37,089 bases of DNA from JAJFFW01 sp038531315 (GTDB lineage Bacteria; Pseudomonadota; Alphaproteobacteria; Caulobacterales; Parvularculaceae). The stretch covers positions 1 to 37,089 of the forward strand of contig JBCBBT010000032.1 in the NCBI GenBank assembly GCA_038531315.1. Reading direction: 5' to 3'. The position numbers and the translations under genes are program-made. The notes under the pieces are model-generated. The model was not told the origin of the DNA. It saw nothing but the letters and a program-made list of their open reading frames with translations, and searched no databases. Shown here piece by piece: positions 1 through 8,454 of the stretch; position 1 is the stretch's first letter; each line of letters begins with the position of its first letter.

Positions 1-136
1 ATTATAATGAGAGTCTGGTCTTTCGATAGTCCATAGTTTGGCGAGTTCGTCGGGAGCAGTGCTCCCATCAAGTTCCAGCGACCAGTGCGTGTCAGCTCGC
101 GTAGCGACGAGTAACGCCGGTTATGATTTTGGTCAT
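1..136 (-). other. Possible broken or edge-truncated small gene
   Basis: An ATG at 136 is preceded by an excellent Shine-Dalgarno (AGGAGG, 7-base spacer) but its frame closes after only 14 codons (MTKIITGVTRRYAS, stop at 92-94). A second frame stays open from that point to the window edge and reads like protein (DTHWSLELDGSTAP and onward), but it has no ATG, GTG or TTG start of its own. A single-base indel near 95-125 would join the two. It may be a frameshifted gene, a sequencing error, a leader peptide, or chance. No family is recognised. Confidence 0.3.
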
Positions 137-331
137 TGGGTCGCCTCCTGTTGAACAGTCACTTTCTGTGTAGCGGTTTGAATTGATGTTATAAAGGGCG
201 TTTTGCTTCCCGTTCTGACGGGCGATATCGTTGCGATGATCAACTGAACGCACGGCGGTTTGGGTCACATGTGCCGACAAATTTCTGCTTGTTTGAGGAT
301 TCCGCAATTGGGCAATTTATGTCATGTATGA

Positions 332-358
332 GTTCGACGCGATGGAGTAGCGTCGAAC
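332..358. repeat. Perfect 9-bp inverted repeat
   Basis: The arms GTTCGACGC (332-340) and GCGTCGAAC (350-358) are perfectly complementary around a 9-base loop. No T-run follows on either strand, so it is not a standard terminator. It lies 6 bases from the next palindrome (365-384), which suggests a structured or protein-binding region. Confidence 0.6.
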
Positions 359-364
359 CTAAGC

Positions 365-384
365 GGTCCACAAAATTGTGGACC
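365..384. repeat. 20-bp palindrome with 9-bp perfect arms
   Basis: The arms GGTCCACAA and TTGTGGACC flank a central AA. It sits between the left-edge gene remnant and the symporter gene, in otherwise non-coding DNA. It could be a factor-binding site, a bidirectional hairpin or a mobile-element remnant; the sequence alone does not decide. Confidence 0.6.
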
Positions 385-694
385 AAAACCCGACCAACCT
401 GAGGACCAAGAATCGATTTTGAGTCACGTAAGTGAATGAAAGTATTGGATATTAATTATGGAATGTGGCACGTCACTCGCGCCATTTCTCTCGAAATGGG
501 CTTTTCTTAAATCATTGGCAAAATTCGAATTTACACGTTTCAACAGAGTTATCGCCGGGACTGCTTCGGTCGGTTGAATCGGAACTGCGGGCCGTTTGGC
601 CGACGCAAGGGCGTTTTAAATGTCAGCGCACGAGTAAGAAAGAGCCGGGGACCCCAAGCGCGTCATCTTCACCGCAAAAACCGGTCCAATTCCC

Positions 695-2281
695 TTACCA
701 CAAAAATACATAGAGGCCGACGAGTATGAGCACGACGGCGCCGGCGAGAATATTGAAGCTTGCGCGGGTGGAAAAGGCGATATCGCCCAAAGCAACGGGT
801 TGGTGGTCGCCGGGGCGCGGCGTGATCAGCGTTACGAGGACAGCGCTGGCAATGCACGACAGGAAGACGATCCAGATGCGGATGATGAATGGGATATCGG
901 GCGCCCCGAATTTGAGGGCGATATTGAACGCAATCGACCCGAGAAGGGCCGCGAAGGCGCCGCTCGTGTTGGTTCGTTTCCAGAAGAAGCCCAGCAAGAA
1001 TACGGCGACCACGCCCGGCGCCACAAAACCGGAATATTCCTGCACCGTCTGGAAGCCGCTCTCAAAACCCCCGATGAATGGCTCTGCAAGAACAAGGGCT
1101 GTTCCCATGGCCGCAAAAGCCGCCATGCGGCCGACCGCGACATAGTGTTTTTCTGACCGTTCGGCATTCACGGCGCGGTAAACGTCCATCGTGAAGATAG
1201 TCGAGATTGAATTCATCATCGACGCAAGCGAGGAAACAATCGCGGCGATCAGTGCAGCGAAAACGAGGCCGCGCAGGCCGGTGGGCGCCATTTTCATCAA
1301 CTCGCCATAAGTGCGGTCCGATTTTTCCGTCAACGCGCTCGCGTCCAGCGTCCCCTGAGCGGCGAGCATCACGGCGGCAATCCCGGGGATGACAACAATC
1401 AGCGGAATGAAGAGTTTCAAAAATGCCGCAAACGCAAGGCCTTTTTGCGCGTCTGCGAGGCTTTCAGCGCCAAGCGCGCGCTGGATGATGTACTGATTAA
1501 ATCCCCAATAGGAAAAGTGGAGCACCCACAAACCGCCGAGGAGTGTCCAGATCCCCGGCAGGTCCGCGTAAGCGGGGTGGTCGCGCGACAGGATCATTTT
1601 GAAATGCCCGGGCATCTCTTCATAAATGAGAGCAAGGCCGCCGAGCGCGCCTTGCGCTCCGTTGAGCCGGTCAAGCGCGATCCACGTGATCGCGAGGCCG
1701 CCGATGATCAGAACGACAACCTGAATGATGTCGGTTAACGCGACCGCCTTAAGCCCGCCATAGAGCGAGTAGAGCGCTGCGAATGCGGCAAGCGCCGCCA
1801 TGGAGGCCATTACCGGCCACCCGGTCAGGGACGTCATCGCGAGGCCGCCAAGCCACAGCACCGTCGTCAGATTGACCGCCGTATAAAGAACAATCCAGTA
1901 AAGCGACATCGTCGTCTTGACGCCGGCGCCATAACGCTGGTCGAGGAATTGCGGCATCGTATAGATGCCGCGCTTCAAAAAGATCGGCAAAAACCATTTC
2001 GCGACGATAATGAGGACAAGCGCGGCTTGCCATTCATAGGCGGCGATTGCGACGCCGACGGCGAAGCCCTGGCCGGACTGGCCAATGATCTGTTCGGCGG
2101 AGATGTTTGACGCGATCAGCGACGCGCCGATCGCCCACCACGGCAAGGCGCGCCCCGCAAGGAAATAGTCTTCCGTGTCTTTGCTCTCGCCTTTTGGCTC
2201 ACGCGAAACCCACAACGCGATCGCTAACAGGGCGACCGCATAGAGCCCCACAATTGTCAGGTCCAAAGGCGCAAGAGCCAT
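695..2281 (-). CDS. Na+/glucose-galactose symporter, SSS family (vSGLT-like)
   Basis: A 528-residue inner-membrane protein of the sodium:solute symporter family, with about 14 hydrophobic segments starting at residue 9. It aligns by eye with Vibrio vSGLT. Positions matching the vSGLT sugar-binding residues are kept: Asn59 and Gln64 in NISAEQ, Glu83 in YEW, the Asn in GFNQYI, the Lys in FLKL, and the Gln in VQEY. Glucose or galactose is therefore the likely substrate, imported with Na+. It lies 67 bases after the GH3 glucosidase gene on the same strand and would take up the sugar that enzyme releases. The ribosome binding site is modest (AAGG). Family call is firm; substrate is inferred. Confidence 0.93.
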   Translation of the reverse strand: MALAPLDLTIVGLYAVALLAIALWVSREPKGESKDTEDYFLAGRALPWWAIGASLIASNISAEQIIGQSGQGFAVGVAIAAYEWQAALVLIIVAKWFLPIFLKRGIYTMPQFLDQRYGAGVKTTMSLYWIVLYTAVNLTTVLWLGGLAMTSLTGWPVMASMAALAAFAALYSLYGGLKAVALTDIIQVVVLIIGGLAITWIALDRLNGAQGALGGLALIYEEMPGHFKMILSRDHPAYADLPGIWTLLGGLWVLHFSYWGFNQYIIQRALGAESLADAQKGLAFAAFLKLFIPLIVVIPGIAAVMLAAQGTLDASALTEKSDRTYGELMKMAPTGLRGLVFAALIAAIVSSLASMMNSISTIFTMDVYRAVNAERSEKHYVAVGRMAAFAAMGTALVLAEPFIGGFESGFQTVQEYSGFVAPGVVAVFLLGFFWKRTNTSGAFAALLGSIAFNIALKFGAPDIPFIIRIWIVFLSCIASAVLVTLITPRPGDHQPVALGDIAFSTRASFNILAGAVVLILVGLYVFLW

Positions 2282-2283
2282 AA

Positions 2284-2297
2284 TGAATACCTTGTCG
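2284..2297 (-). promoter_or_regulatory. Weak candidate LacI-type operator before the symporter
   Basis: On the minus strand the bases before the symporter start read CGACAAGGTATTCA, matching 11 of 14 positions of the palindrome before the TonB receptor (7102-7115). Part of the match is the AAGG that also serves as ribosome binding site, so it may be coincidence. If real, the symporter could respond to the same regulator separately from the upstream genes. Confidence 0.25.
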
Positions 2298-2348
2298 TAT
2301 CAGAATTTTGCCCCCGCAACGGGCGCGGTGTGCTGAAGACGGTGGAAA

Positions 2349-4265
2349 TTAGGGGGTTTTGTCCACATAGGATAGGCCAAATCCAAACGGATAGAGTGGC
2401 GCATAGTCACGATCGCCGATGTTGAGCGGCTGTTGATCCGGCGTTTTCGGCCAGCTGAAGGACAACCGGCCTTTGAAGTCATGCGCGATGGCGCCATTTT
2501 CGTCGGTGAACAGAACGTCGGCGACGCCGCCGCCTTCGCTGCCGGGGAGCCAGGCCGCGACAAACGCGTTGGATGCGTCGATCTCCGGCGTCACCCAGCG
2601 GGGCCTGCCCGATAGGAAGACGGCGACTGTTGGAACGCCTGCGTCACGCAATGAGCGCAGCGCGTTAAGACCGGCTTCGCTTTCAAAATCAACGCCGGCT
2701 TCTGTCTCAAGGTCGCCTTCGAACTCCGCATACGGGGTCTCGCCGAAGATAACGATGGCTGCGTCCGGTTTCTCGGTGAAGCCGCCGTCGGGGCTCAGCG
2801 TCGCCGCCCCGCCGCTCGCTTCGAGCGTGGTTTTGATCCCGCTATAAATCGAGGTTGCACCCGGAAAATCGCTATTTTTTGTGTCGCGTCCCTGCCAGGT
2901 GACTGACCAGCCGCCTGATTGCATAGCGATGTTGTCGGCGCCGTCGCCGGTGACCAGAATATTCGCACGCGGAGAAAGCGGCAGAACCCCGTCGTTTTTC
3001 AATAAAACAAGGGATTGACGCACTGCTTTTCGCGCAATCGCGCGATGGGCCGGGTGGCCGATAAATTCAGTGCGGCCCGCAAGCGGTTGCTCGGATGGGC
3101 GCCCCTTATCAAACAGACCGGCTCTAATCTTGACGCGCAGAATACGCCGAACAGCGTCCTCCAGGCGGTCCATGGAAATCTCGCCTTTGTTAACCTGGCG
3201 CAGCGTGTTGTTTCTGAAGGCGCGCCAGTCCGTCGGGACCATGATCATATCGACGCCGGCGTTCACCGCCTGCGCGCAGGATGAAATTGAGCACCCCGGC
3301 ACCTGTTGATGTCCGTTCCAGTCGCCGACGACAAACCCGTCAAAGCCCAGCTTTTCCTTCAGCACTGTCGTCAGCAGATAGGGATTGCCGTGTGTCTTGA
3401 CACCGTTCCAGCTATTGAAAGTCGCCATGACCGTCTGGGCGCCGGCGCCAAGGGCGGTAAAAAAGCCCGGTGCGTGCAGGGCTTTTAGGTCATCCTCGCT
3501 GACTTGCGTGTCGCCCTGATCGTCGCCGCACGACGTGCCGCCATCGCCGATAAAATGCTTCGCCGTTGCAATCGTAGCGCCCGCGCCAAACGCGTTTTCA
3601 AGCGCGGGATGGCCTTGCAGGCCAACAACCATTTCCTTTGCATACTCAGCGACAACCTCAGGCGATTCAGAATAGCTCTCATAGGTGCGCCCCCAGCGGT
3701 CGTCTCTTGCGACGGCGACCGTTGGCGCAAACGTCCAGTAGATGCCGGTGGTTGTGACCTCGCGCGCTGTGGCGACGCCGATGTCGCGCATCAAACCCGG
3801 ATCGTTCATGGCGCCGAGGCCGATATTGTGCGGAAACAAGGTCGCGCCAATGACGTTGTTGTGGCCGTGAACCGCATCCGTGCCCCACAGGACCGGGATG
3901 GCGGCGTTGCCATCGCTATCGTCCATGGAAGCGTCGTAATAGGCGTTGGCCGCAGCGACCCAAAGCAATTTTGAACCGTGCGGGTCTTTCATCGGGTAAG
4001 AGCCGCCGCCGTTCAAAATGCCGCCAATGTGGAACTTCTTGATGTCAGCCGGGCCGATGGACTGGATTTCGGCCATGATGATCTGGCCGACTTTTTCCTC
4101 CAGCGACATGCCGTCGATAAGCGTATCGATGCGCGCTTCGATCTCCGGATCGATGCCGTAAGGACTTTTGACTGCAGGCCACGTTGTTTCACCTTCAGCG
4201 ACGGCGCTTGCGGACAAGGCGACAACGCCGGACAGGGCGGCGACAAGAACGGTTTTCAGACGCAT
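2349..4265 (-). CDS. Periplasmic beta-glucosidase, glycoside hydrolase family 3
   Basis: About 638 residues with a signal peptide (MRLKTVLVAALSGVVALSASAVAEGE). The GH3 N-terminal barrel carries the WGTDAVHGHNN substrate motif, KHFIGDGGT, and the nucleophile Asp in FVVGDWNG. The second GH3 domain follows (SLVLLKNDGVLPL), and the protein ends at FGFGLSY. It resembles the ExoP / barley ExoI glucohydrolase branch, which cleaves glucose from beta-1,3/1,4 glucans, but lacks the extra C-terminal domain of ExoP. Three Met codons lie near the start (4277, 4268, 4265). I prefer 4265 because AGAG lies 5 bases before it, while nothing like a ribosome site precedes 4277. It sits between a receptor and a glucose symporter, and a hairpin precedes it. 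Confidence 0.93.
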   Translation of the reverse strand: MRLKTVLVAALSGVVALSASAVAEGETTWPAVKSPYGIDPEIEARIDTLIDGMSLEEKVGQIIMAEIQSIGPADIKKFHIGGILNGGGSYPMKDPHGSKLLWVAAANAYYDASMDDSDGNAAIPVLWGTDAVHGHNNVIGATLFPHNIGLGAMNDPGLMRDIGVATAREVTTTGIYWTFAPTVAVARDDRWGRTYESYSESPEVVAEYAKEMVVGLQGHPALENAFGAGATIATAKHFIGDGGTSCGDDQGDTQVSEDDLKALHAPGFFTALGAGAQTVMATFNSWNGVKTHGNPYLLTTVLKEKLGFDGFVVGDWNGHQQVPGCSISSCAQAVNAGVDMIMVPTDWRAFRNNTLRQVNKGEISMDRLEDAVRRILRVKIRAGLFDKGRPSEQPLAGRTEFIGHPAHRAIARKAVRQSLVLLKNDGVLPLSPRANILVTGDGADNIAMQSGGWSVTWQGRDTKNSDFPGATSIYSGIKTTLEASGGAATLSPDGGFTEKPDAAIVIFGETPYAEFEGDLETEAGVDFESEAGLNALRSLRDAGVPTVAVFLSGRPRWVTPEIDASNAFVAAWLPGSEGGGVADVLFTDENGAIAHDFKGRLSFSWPKTPDQQPLNIGDRDYAPLYPFGFGLSYVDKTP

Positions 4266-4284
4266 CATAACTCTCATGAAAGGA

Positions 4285-4316
4285 AAAGCGATTGACGCGT
4301 CGTCGTCAATCGCTTT
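4285..4316 (-). terminator. Intercistronic hairpin between receptor and glucosidase
   Basis: Arms AAAGCGATTGACG (4285-4297) and CGTCAATCGCTTT (4304-4316) form a perfect 13-bp stem with a 6-base loop. In the minus-strand transcript it begins about 14 bases after the receptor stop codon and is followed by CTTTTCCTTTC, a broken T-run, just before the glucosidase start. It could be a partial terminator or a processing and mRNA-stabilising hairpin that sets the ratio of receptor to glucosidase. Confidence 0.7.
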
Positions 4317-4330
4317 CCGGGATGCAGCTG

Positions 4331-7081
4331 TTAGAATTTCGCTCTTACACGGACGCCATAAAGGCGCGGCGTGTTAAAGAAGCGCGTATTGTCGAACTGC
4401 GTGATGATAATGGCTTGCGGCTCCTGGACATTCGTCAGATTGCTGACATAGCCCTCAATCCGATATTTGCCTTCATCGCCGTGGCTGTAGCCGACGCCCA
4501 TATCGATTGTCACGTATCCGTCAACGCGGTCGTCCAAACGGGGCAGCGGATCGTCCGGATTGTTGAAATCAATCCCGTTAAAGATCGTCTGGTTTTGCGA
4601 TGATCGGTAGCCAATTGAAAAGACGCCGTCGAATTGGCCGGTGCTGGTGCGCACGACTTTGGAGACGGACGCATTCAGCTGAATTTCCGGCGTTCTGATC
4701 AAACGGTTGCCCTCGATTGAGCGCGCAACAGCGTTGGCTGGATCGACATCCGCCTGAAAGCGCGCGTCCTGAATGTCTATCGAGTTGACGATCCGCGCTT
4801 CCGGCAGCCACAACAAGGTTGCGTCAAAGTTCAGATCCCCCGGCAAATAGATGCCTGTTTCGAACTGGGCGCCATAAATCTCTGCATCCGATGCATTGAA
4901 GTTGAACGCAACAACGGAACTGCCGATATTTTCCGGGACGTCTTCCGGCGGAACGCCTTCAAAGTCGAGAATTTGCGCAACAGACAGCAATGTGAACTGC
5001 TGGATGTCGTCATAATCATAGTAGAACCCTGAGAGGTTGAGTTTGAAATCGACCTCGCCGATTTGAAATTCGTTTTTCGAACCGAACTCAAACAGGGTCA
5101 GCGTTTCCGGGCCAAAAGTCGGCGCCAGCGTGTCCGTGTTGAATTCAACCGGCGCATTTTGCGCAGGGTTGGAGATCGCAAGTCCCGCCGTTCCCGGAAT
5201 ATTGTCGTTGAAACCGCCCGACTTGTTGCCGGTGGAAACGAGGAAATAGGCTAGATTGTCTTCGGTGATGTCGTATTCGAGACGCACGCGCCAGTCGACA
5301 AAGTCATTGTCAAGGCGCCCGCTTTGCGGCGCGAAACTTGAGTTGAATGGCGCGAGTGAGAAGTCGATCACCCCGTCAAAGTCGGCCACAATGGAGTTGG
5401 CGCATGTCCCGACAAAAGCGAATGCGCCTTCGCATTGCTCCCGGTCAGCAGCATTCGGAAAGACATCCTGAATTTGCTGGCCGTTTGGAAACGCGTTATC
5501 GAAGCCGTCGCGGTCGCCGAATTGCGCAATGCCGTCAAAGAAGAACGCAATCGATTCATTAGCGTCGACGAGACCGTCGCCGTCTTGATCCGGGATGAGA
5601 ATTGTGCGGTCGAGGCCGGCGAACTGAAAGCCTTCCGTGCCGTGTGCGACGCCGTTGATAAAGCAGCACTGAAAGTCAGGTCCGCCGATGCCGAACCGGT
5701 ACTCGGCGTTGACGCCGAAGCGTTCCTTTACGTCATTCGTGTACCGCACGCCGCCGGTAAGCCGGAATTTGTCGGTGACCGAAAATGTCGCGTCGCCATA
5801 AAACGAATAGCTTTCCGTATCTGTTGTTTGGTTGAACTCAACGCCGTTGAAAAACGGGTTACGGTCCCCGGTCGTGCCAAGAAATGTGCGCTGCGATTCG
5901 TTGAAGTAGAAGACGCCGGCCGTCCAGCGAAGTCGCGCGTCATCGTCAGAGAAGAGGCGCAACTCCTGGATGATGGATTCAGAGTCCGTAATAAACCGCA
6001 CACGATTGAAATTATCGAAGTCAAGTGGGCCAAGGGTTGCGAGAGCGCCCGGATATTCCGGTCCCGCGGGCGTTACGAATTCATAGTCGTAAACGAGGTC
6101 GCGATAAGAGCCGATATATTCGACATTAAAGCCGTTGCCTTCATAGTTGAGCTGGCCTTTGACGCCCCAATGATCGGTGTCTTCGACTGGCGTGAAGGCC
6201 CGTCCGAAAACCCGGCGCGGATCTTCGATATCATCAGGGTCGATACCGTTGCCAAGCGGATTGGCGAAGTTTACGCCCGTGTAGCCTGATCCGGCCTGCG
6301 AGATGTAATCGCCCGTCAATGTAAATGAGATGCTGTCGGTGGGTTTGAACAGGACAGCGGCGCGAATTGCGGAATCCTGAGCGGCCTCGGCGACGCCGAC
6401 ATTTTCCTCCGCGCATGTGGGTACAGTGAGACCTAACTCAGCTGAACATGGAGAAATATTCGTCAGCCGACTGTCATGTTCGCGAATAAATCCTGCAACC
6501 CGGGCGGCGACATTGTTGCCAATCGGAACATTGACGACGCCTTCCACCGTGTATTCATTGAAATTGCCGTATGACGCCTCGATGGCTGCGTCCCAGACGC
6601 CAAGACCGGGCTGCCATGGAATAATGTTGACCGACCCTGCCGTTGCATTGCGACCGCGCAGCGTCCCTTGAGGACCGATATTGACCTCGACCCGCTGAAT
6701 ATCAAAAAAAGCGGCGCCGAAGCCGCTGGGGCGGGGGACATAAACGCCGTTAAGGTGCGTCGCCGCCGCAGGATCGCCTAGCTCTGTATTATTATCTGAG
6801 CCAACGCCGCGAATAAAGACCTCGATATTGCCCTGATTATTGGCGATTTGCAGGCCGGGAACACGCCCGTTGAGATCGGTGATGTTCTGTATGCCGACCG
6901 CTTTCAAGTCGTCGCCGGAGATCGCAACCGCCGTCCCGGCAAGGTCCTGGAGCCCTTGTTCGCGTCGTTCAACAGTAATGATAATCTCATCCGTGACATC
7001 GTCGTCATCCTGCGCCTGCGCAACCGGTGCGCACACCGCCGCCGCCACAAGTGAAAACAGCATCCCTCTTAATTTATTCAT
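4331..7081 (-). CDS. TonB-dependent receptor for a sugar substrate
   Basis: A 916-residue outer-membrane receptor: signal peptide ending AQAQ, TonB-box-like DEIIITVERR, plug domain with VAISGDDL, VPGLQI and FIRGVGSD, then a long beta-barrel ending in Phe (RVRAKF), as barrel proteins do. The start has a strong GGGAGGGG ribosome site. It is the first gene of a minus-strand run with a GH3 glucosidase and a glucose-type symporter, so the likely cargo is a beta-glucoside or beta-glucan oligosaccharide; that is inference from neighbours. Residues 498-509 (DQDGDGLVDANE) form a canonical EF-hand calcium loop, unusual in this family. Cys pairs near residues 240 and 540 could form external disulfides. 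Confidence 0.92.
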   Translation of the reverse strand: MNKLRGMLFSLVAAAVCAPVAQAQDDDDVTDEIIITVERREQGLQDLAGTAVAISGDDLKAVGIQNITDLNGRVPGLQIANNQGNIEVFIRGVGSDNNTELGDPAAATHLNGVYVPRPSGFGAAFFDIQRVEVNIGPQGTLRGRNATAGSVNIIPWQPGLGVWDAAIEASYGNFNEYTVEGVVNVPIGNNVAARVAGFIREHDSRLTNISPCSAELGLTVPTCAEENVGVAEAAQDSAIRAAVLFKPTDSISFTLTGDYISQAGSGYTGVNFANPLGNGIDPDDIEDPRRVFGRAFTPVEDTDHWGVKGQLNYEGNGFNVEYIGSYRDLVYDYEFVTPAGPEYPGALATLGPLDFDNFNRVRFITDSESIIQELRLFSDDDARLRWTAGVFYFNESQRTFLGTTGDRNPFFNGVEFNQTTDTESYSFYGDATFSVTDKFRLTGGVRYTNDVKERFGVNAEYRFGIGGPDFQCCFINGVAHGTEGFQFAGLDRTILIPDQDGDGLVDANESIAFFFDGIAQFGDRDGFDNAFPNGQQIQDVFPNAADREQCEGAFAFVGTCANSIVADFDGVIDFSLAPFNSSFAPQSGRLDNDFVDWRVRLEYDITEDNLAYFLVSTGNKSGGFNDNIPGTAGLAISNPAQNAPVEFNTDTLAPTFGPETLTLFEFGSKNEFQIGEVDFKLNLSGFYYDYDDIQQFTLLSVAQILDFEGVPPEDVPENIGSSVVAFNFNASDAEIYGAQFETGIYLPGDLNFDATLLWLPEARIVNSIDIQDARFQADVDPANAVARSIEGNRLIRTPEIQLNASVSKVVRTSTGQFDGVFSIGYRSSQNQTIFNGIDFNNPDDPLPRLDDRVDGYVTIDMGVGYSHGDEGKYRIEGYVSNLTNVQEPQAIIITQFDNTRFFNTPRLYGVRVRAKF

Positions 7082-7101
7082 GGTCTTTCCCCTCCCGGAA
7101 A

Positions 7102-7115
7102 TGACAAGGTTGTCA
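7102..7115 (-). promoter_or_regulatory. Candidate LacI-family operator
   Basis: TGACAAGGTTGTCA has perfect 6-bp arms, TGACAA and TTGTCA. This is the typical length and arm pattern of LacI-family operators, although the centre is GG rather than the usual CG. It lies 20 bases before the receptor start and just downstream of a candidate -10 box (7129-7134), a position where bound repressor would block transcription. The LacI-type gene immediately upstream is the obvious partner. Confidence 0.6.
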
Positions 7116-7128
7116 ATTTTTTTCCAAA

Positions 7129-7157
7129 GATTAATCAGGAATTAATCCCACGGTCAA
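7129..7157 (-). promoter_or_regulatory. Candidate promoter of the receptor-glucosidase-symporter run
   Basis: On the minus strand, TTGACC (7157-7152) and TTAATC (7134-7129) are separated by 17 bases. The -35 is good and the -10 is weak, as expected for a promoter that may need a low-repressor state or an activator. The candidate operator lies directly downstream. Confidence 0.4.
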
Positions 7158-7262
7158 CCGAAACGAGCGTCAGCTTCGATTTAGCCGGGATAGGAGCCAT
7201 TACGCACCAAGGCTACGCAGTATTAATATAATAAATTCAAAGGTTTATGGAGGTGAGGCGGC

Positions 7263-8333
7263 TTAGATCGCCGCCGTCGATCCGCCGATGACCAGATTAT
7301 GCGGCAGGATAATCGGCCCGGTTTCGCGCGCATTGCCCGCCGCAGCCTGATTTTTTTCCCGGCCTGTTTGCGCGCGGTCTTGCTCCGCCTCGATCAGCGC
7401 TTCGACCGCCTGTTCCCCAAGGCGGCGGATCGGCTGCATAACCGTCGTCAAACGCGGCCAGACGACGTTGGAAATCGTGCCGCCGTCAAAGCCGCAAACC
7501 GATAAATCATCCGGCACGCTGACGCCGTGCTCGTGCGCATAACTTAATACGCCGGCCGCCGCTTCATCGTTCGATGCGAAAATTGCCGTCGGCGGCTCAG
7601 AAAGCGATAGAAGCTTTTGCGCGCCTTCAACGCCGGACATGAAATCAAAATTTCCGTCCGTAATGAGCGCTTTGTCAATTGCAATGCCGGCGGCTTCAAG
7701 GCCGTCACGATATCCGCCCAAACGCTCCTTGGTCGCGGCGTGCCCAGGAATGCCGCCGATAAATCCGATACGCGAATGCCCGATTGACATCAGATAAGAC
7801 ATCACCTCGCGGGCCGCCGCGCGGTCGTCAATCCCGATAAAAAGTTCATCTGCATGCGGTTGATATGGAGAAATTCGAACATAAGGCACGTTGAATTGCG
7901 CCAGCGTCGCGAGAATTTTCTCGTTGTCGCATATCGGCGGCGTCGTCAAAACACCATCGAGGCGCGTTTGCGTCAGAAATCTCTCTGCGTGTTTGATAAT
8001 GTCGTCGCCATCAAGCACTTCAACAGCAAGGTGATACCCGTGTCGCCGACACTGAGCGAGCGCGCCATGAAGCACGCCGGCTGGATAGTCGCCCTTCGGG
8101 TTTTGATACATCAAACCCAGGAATAAGGACCGTTCAGCGCGCAGACCTCGGGCGAAGACGTTGCGTTGGTATCCGAGACGATTAATCGCCTCAAGCACCC
8201 GGTCACGGGTCTGCGCCGCGACATTCGGCTCACGATTAATGACGCGCGACACGGTTTTCATCGATACGCCGGCTTCATTCGCCACATCAATAATGGTAGA
8301 AGACGCCGCGCCGCTTTTGGCAGTCGATTTCAT
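7263..8333 (-). CDS. LacI-family transcriptional regulator
   Basis: A 356-residue regulator. The N-terminal helix-turn-helix (STIIDVANEAGVSMKTVSRV, about residues 11-31) and hinge helix region (RLGYQRNVFARGLR) are followed by a periplasmic-binding-protein-like sensor domain with the usual FASNDEAAAGVL and DDLSVCGFDGG motifs. I start at the ATG at 8333, with AGGGGAACGAACC upstream; a TTG 36 bases earlier only adds a non-conserved tail. It stands between the glucan-use genes it probably represses and a divergent sugar permease. The ligand is probably a glucose-containing sugar, by context only. The C-terminal part contains a short polar insert around residues 318-338. Confidence 0.92.
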   Translation of the reverse strand: MKSTAKSGAASSTIIDVANEAGVSMKTVSRVINREPNVAAQTRDRVLEAINRLGYQRNVFARGLRAERSLFLGLMYQNPKGDYPAGVLHGALAQCRRHGYHLAVEVLDGDDIIKHAERFLTQTRLDGVLTTPPICDNEKILATLAQFNVPYVRISPYQPHADELFIGIDDRAAAREVMSYLMSIGHSRIGFIGGIPGHAATKERLGGYRDGLEAAGIAIDKALITDGNFDFMSGVEGAQKLLSLSEPPTAIFASNDEAAAGVLSYAHEHGVSVPDDLSVCGFDGGTISNVVWPRLTTVMQPIRRLGEQAVEALIEAEQDRAQTGREKNQAAAGNARETGPIILPHNLVIGGSTAAI

Positions 8334-8413
8334 GGTTGGTTCGTTCCCCTGCAAACCGATTGCTGTCAACCACCTAACACTAGCGAATGCGTCCCGACCT
8401 CGTCACGAACATC

Positions 8414-8432
8414 GCAACGCTTCAATCATTGC
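8414..8432. promoter_or_regulatory. Imperfect 19-bp palindrome upstream of the permease
   Basis: GCAACGCTTCAATCATTGC pairs at 7 of 9 positions around a central C. It lies in the 121-base gap between the divergent LacI-type regulator and the permease, 23 bases before the permease start. It differs from the palindrome at 7102-7115, so it may bind a different protein or mean nothing. Confidence 0.3.
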
Positions 8433-8454
8433 ACCGCTGCTGACTGAGACCTTG

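Larger units (their letters stand above)
137..694. other. Intergenic stretch without a convincing gene
   Basis: About 560 bases between the possible small gene at the left edge and the end of the symporter gene. It is more AT-rich than the flanking coding DNA. The reading frames here have no ribosome binding site and no recognisable protein. The only clear structures are two inverted repeats at 332-358 and 365-384, listed separately. Confidence 0.6.

Noticed and set aside
465..713. An 82-codon plus-strand frame in the left intergenic stretch
   Set aside because: No ribosome site, composition not protein-like, and its end runs antisense into the symporter gene.
5435..6289. A 284-codon plus-strand frame
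   Set aside because: Lies wholly antisense inside the first TonB receptor; no family features, explained by codon bias of the opposite strand.
8161..8454. N-terminal extension of the GPH permease frame
   Set aside because: Overlaps the LacI-type gene and its promoter region on the other strand; the family homology begins after the ATG at 8455.
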